The notes beneath the pieces are model-generated. The model saw nothing but the letters and a program-made list of their open reading frames with translations. It was not told the DNA's origin and ran no database searches. Below, piece by piece: positions 63,036 to 64,000 of a stretch of DNA of 64,000 nt (position 1 is its first letter; every line of letters begins with the position of its first letter). A program made the translations under genes and the position numbers. Source of the DNA: Saprospiraceae bacterium (lineage in GTDB: Bacteria; Bacteroidota; Bacteroidia; Chitinophagales; Saprospiraceae); contig JADJWV010000002.1 of assembly GCA_016716185.1 (NCBI GenBank), positions 248,001 to 312,000 on the forward strand. The letters run 5' to 3'.

Positions 63036-64000
63036 CTAGGTATTTGGAATGTCTTCTTTTTTGAATTTGTAGAGATTTCCCGCTTCAATTTCTTTGTATT
63101 TCTGAACCTGCTCCAGAGCATCGGGTACCACATCGCTGCAAATTACGATCAGCGAACCTTCGGTTGCACTTTCAATAGCATGAGCAATTGCATCGCTCTC
63201 TTTCTTAATCACCGTTAGCTTCGTCTCTTTTCCTGCTTTTTGGATACCTGCTGTGAGCATATCGATAATCTCTTTATCTGACTTTCCTCTCAGATTTTTG
63301 TCCTGCCTGATGATGATCTCATCAAACATTTCAGCGGCAACCTTTCCGATTCCTTCGTTGTCTTCCTGTCTTCGGTCCCCTATACCTGCAATGATTCCAA
63401 TTTTAGTATGGGCGTCAATTTTATCCACGAAGTTTTTCAAAGCTTGCAAGCCTGCCGGATTGTGTGCATAATCGAGCATTACTGTAAAGTTTTTAAACTC
63501 GAACATGTTGAGCCTGCCGGGAGTTTGAGCCGGAGAAGGAATGAAAGTTTCGAGAGCCGTCTTAATATCATCCAATTCAAATCCATGTAAATATCCGGTC
63601 AACACGGCAGGCAATATATTTTGGATCATGAAACTTGCCCGTCCGCCATAGGTCAGTGGTACGTTTACAGCTTTAACCACACGGAGTTTCCATTCTCCTT
63701 TACAGATGGTTATAAATCCATTTTCATAAAGTGCACAGATCCCATTGTTTTTCATGTGTTTTTTAACTCTGGGATTGTTTTCATCCATGGAAAATAATGC
63801 TATTTTTCCTTTGTGTAATTCCCGCATGGCATAAACAAGATCGTCGTCTGCATTTAGAATAGCATAGCCATCGGGAAGTATGGATTCGACTACCACAGAC
63901 TTGACTTTTGCAAGTTGTTCCAAGGTATGAATTCCTTTCAAACCCAAATGATCTGGTGCTACATTGGTGACAATGGCAACGTTGCAATTTTTAAAACCGA
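63036..64000 (-). CDS. cphA: Cyanophycin synthetase, 3' portion (5' end outside window)
   Basis: The frame is open through the window edge, giving 321 residues of the C-terminal part. It begins within the Mur-ligase domain (VAIVTNVAPDHLGLKGIHTLEQL, ILNADDDLV) and continues with TPGRLNMFEF, the C-terminal Mur ligase motif VMLDYAHNPAGLQAL and GIIAGIGDRRQEDN. In cyanophycin synthetase this half adds arginine to the aspartate backbone of the storage polymer multi-L-arginyl-poly-L-aspartate. The aspartate-adding ATP-grasp half would lie beyond 64000. The stop (TAG) is at 63036. No cyanophycinase gene is in the window. Confidence 0.9.
   Translation of the reverse strand, partial: GFKNCNVAIVTNVAPDHLGLKGIHTLEQLAKVKSVVVESILPDGYAILNADDDLVYAMRELHKGKIALFSMDENNPRVKKHMKNNGICALYENGFITICKGEWKLRVVKAVNVPLTYGGRASFMIQNILPAVLTGYLHGFELDDIKTALETFIPSPAQTPGRLNMFEFKNFTVMLDYAHNPAGLQALKNFVDKIDAHTKIGIIAGIGDRRQEDNEGIGKVAAEMFDEIIIRQDKNLRGKSDKEIIDMLTAGIQKAGKETKLTVIKKESDAIAHAIESATEGSLIVICSDVVPDALEQVQKYKEIEAGNLYKFKKEDIPNT

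Overview
The window is chromosomal DNA from a Bacteroidota bacterium, most likely a Saprospiria-like lineage. Supporting signs are a type IX secretion (T9SS) C-terminal sorting domain, a PorV/PorQ-family barrel, Omp28, DUF4270 and DUF4290 proteins, a short glycogen-synthase-like protein beside glmS, recurrent TAnnTTTG promoter motifs (the Bacteroidota -7 element), and almost no Shine-Dalgarno sequences. I see no rRNA, tRNA, CRISPR array, prophage or intact insertion sequence. Most of the window is housekeeping and cell-envelope genes.

Layout. 1-6.2 kb: 3' end of a large exported protein, a PorV/PorQ-family barrel, greA with a HIT protein, ruvC (minus), and two envelope genes. 6.3-11.9 kb (minus): an ABC exporter-type unit whose permease has histidine-rich segments and which is coupled to an exported CxxC protein; then Omp28, a propeller-like protein, lpxH and 3-hydroxyanthranilate dioxygenase. 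12.6-23.5 kb (plus): an M14 peptidase, then eight tightly spaced genes (yebC, a TMTC-like TPR membrane protein, a GH3/serine-hydrolase fusion, a LolCE-like permease, a small unknown, two cyclophilin lipoproteins) ending at a strong terminator. 23.8-35.2 kb: a TPR protein, an EamA transporter, a UvrD-type helicase, a DUF1624 protein, an AbgT transporter, a histidine kinase and pckA.

35.3-36.4 kb is a higher-order repeat array with 16 hairpin cores. 36.5-43.8 kb (minus) holds a four-gene unit around lptB with three lipoproteins, a GT2 glycosyltransferase, an ABC exporter and radC. 44.5-53.8 kb (plus) holds rnr and a run made of the GT5-like pseudoenzyme, DUF4270, glmS, DUF4290, kdsD and a rhomboid protease. 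54-64 kb holds an O-antigen ligase whose tail is encoded by repeat DNA, pheS, hisS, a MltD-like transglycosylase, two hsp20 genes, a barrel protein, a vanadium-haloperoxidase-type lipoprotein and the 3' part of cyanophycin synthetase.

How the genes fit together: much of the content serves envelope building (lpxH, kdsD, lptB, O-antigen ligase, glmS, GH3 and transglycosylase for peptidoglycan, the LolCE-like permease). The least explained parts are the lptB lipoprotein unit, the His-rich ABC unit, the GT5-like pseudoenzyme next to glmS, and the hairpin repeats, which lie in gaps between convergent genes.
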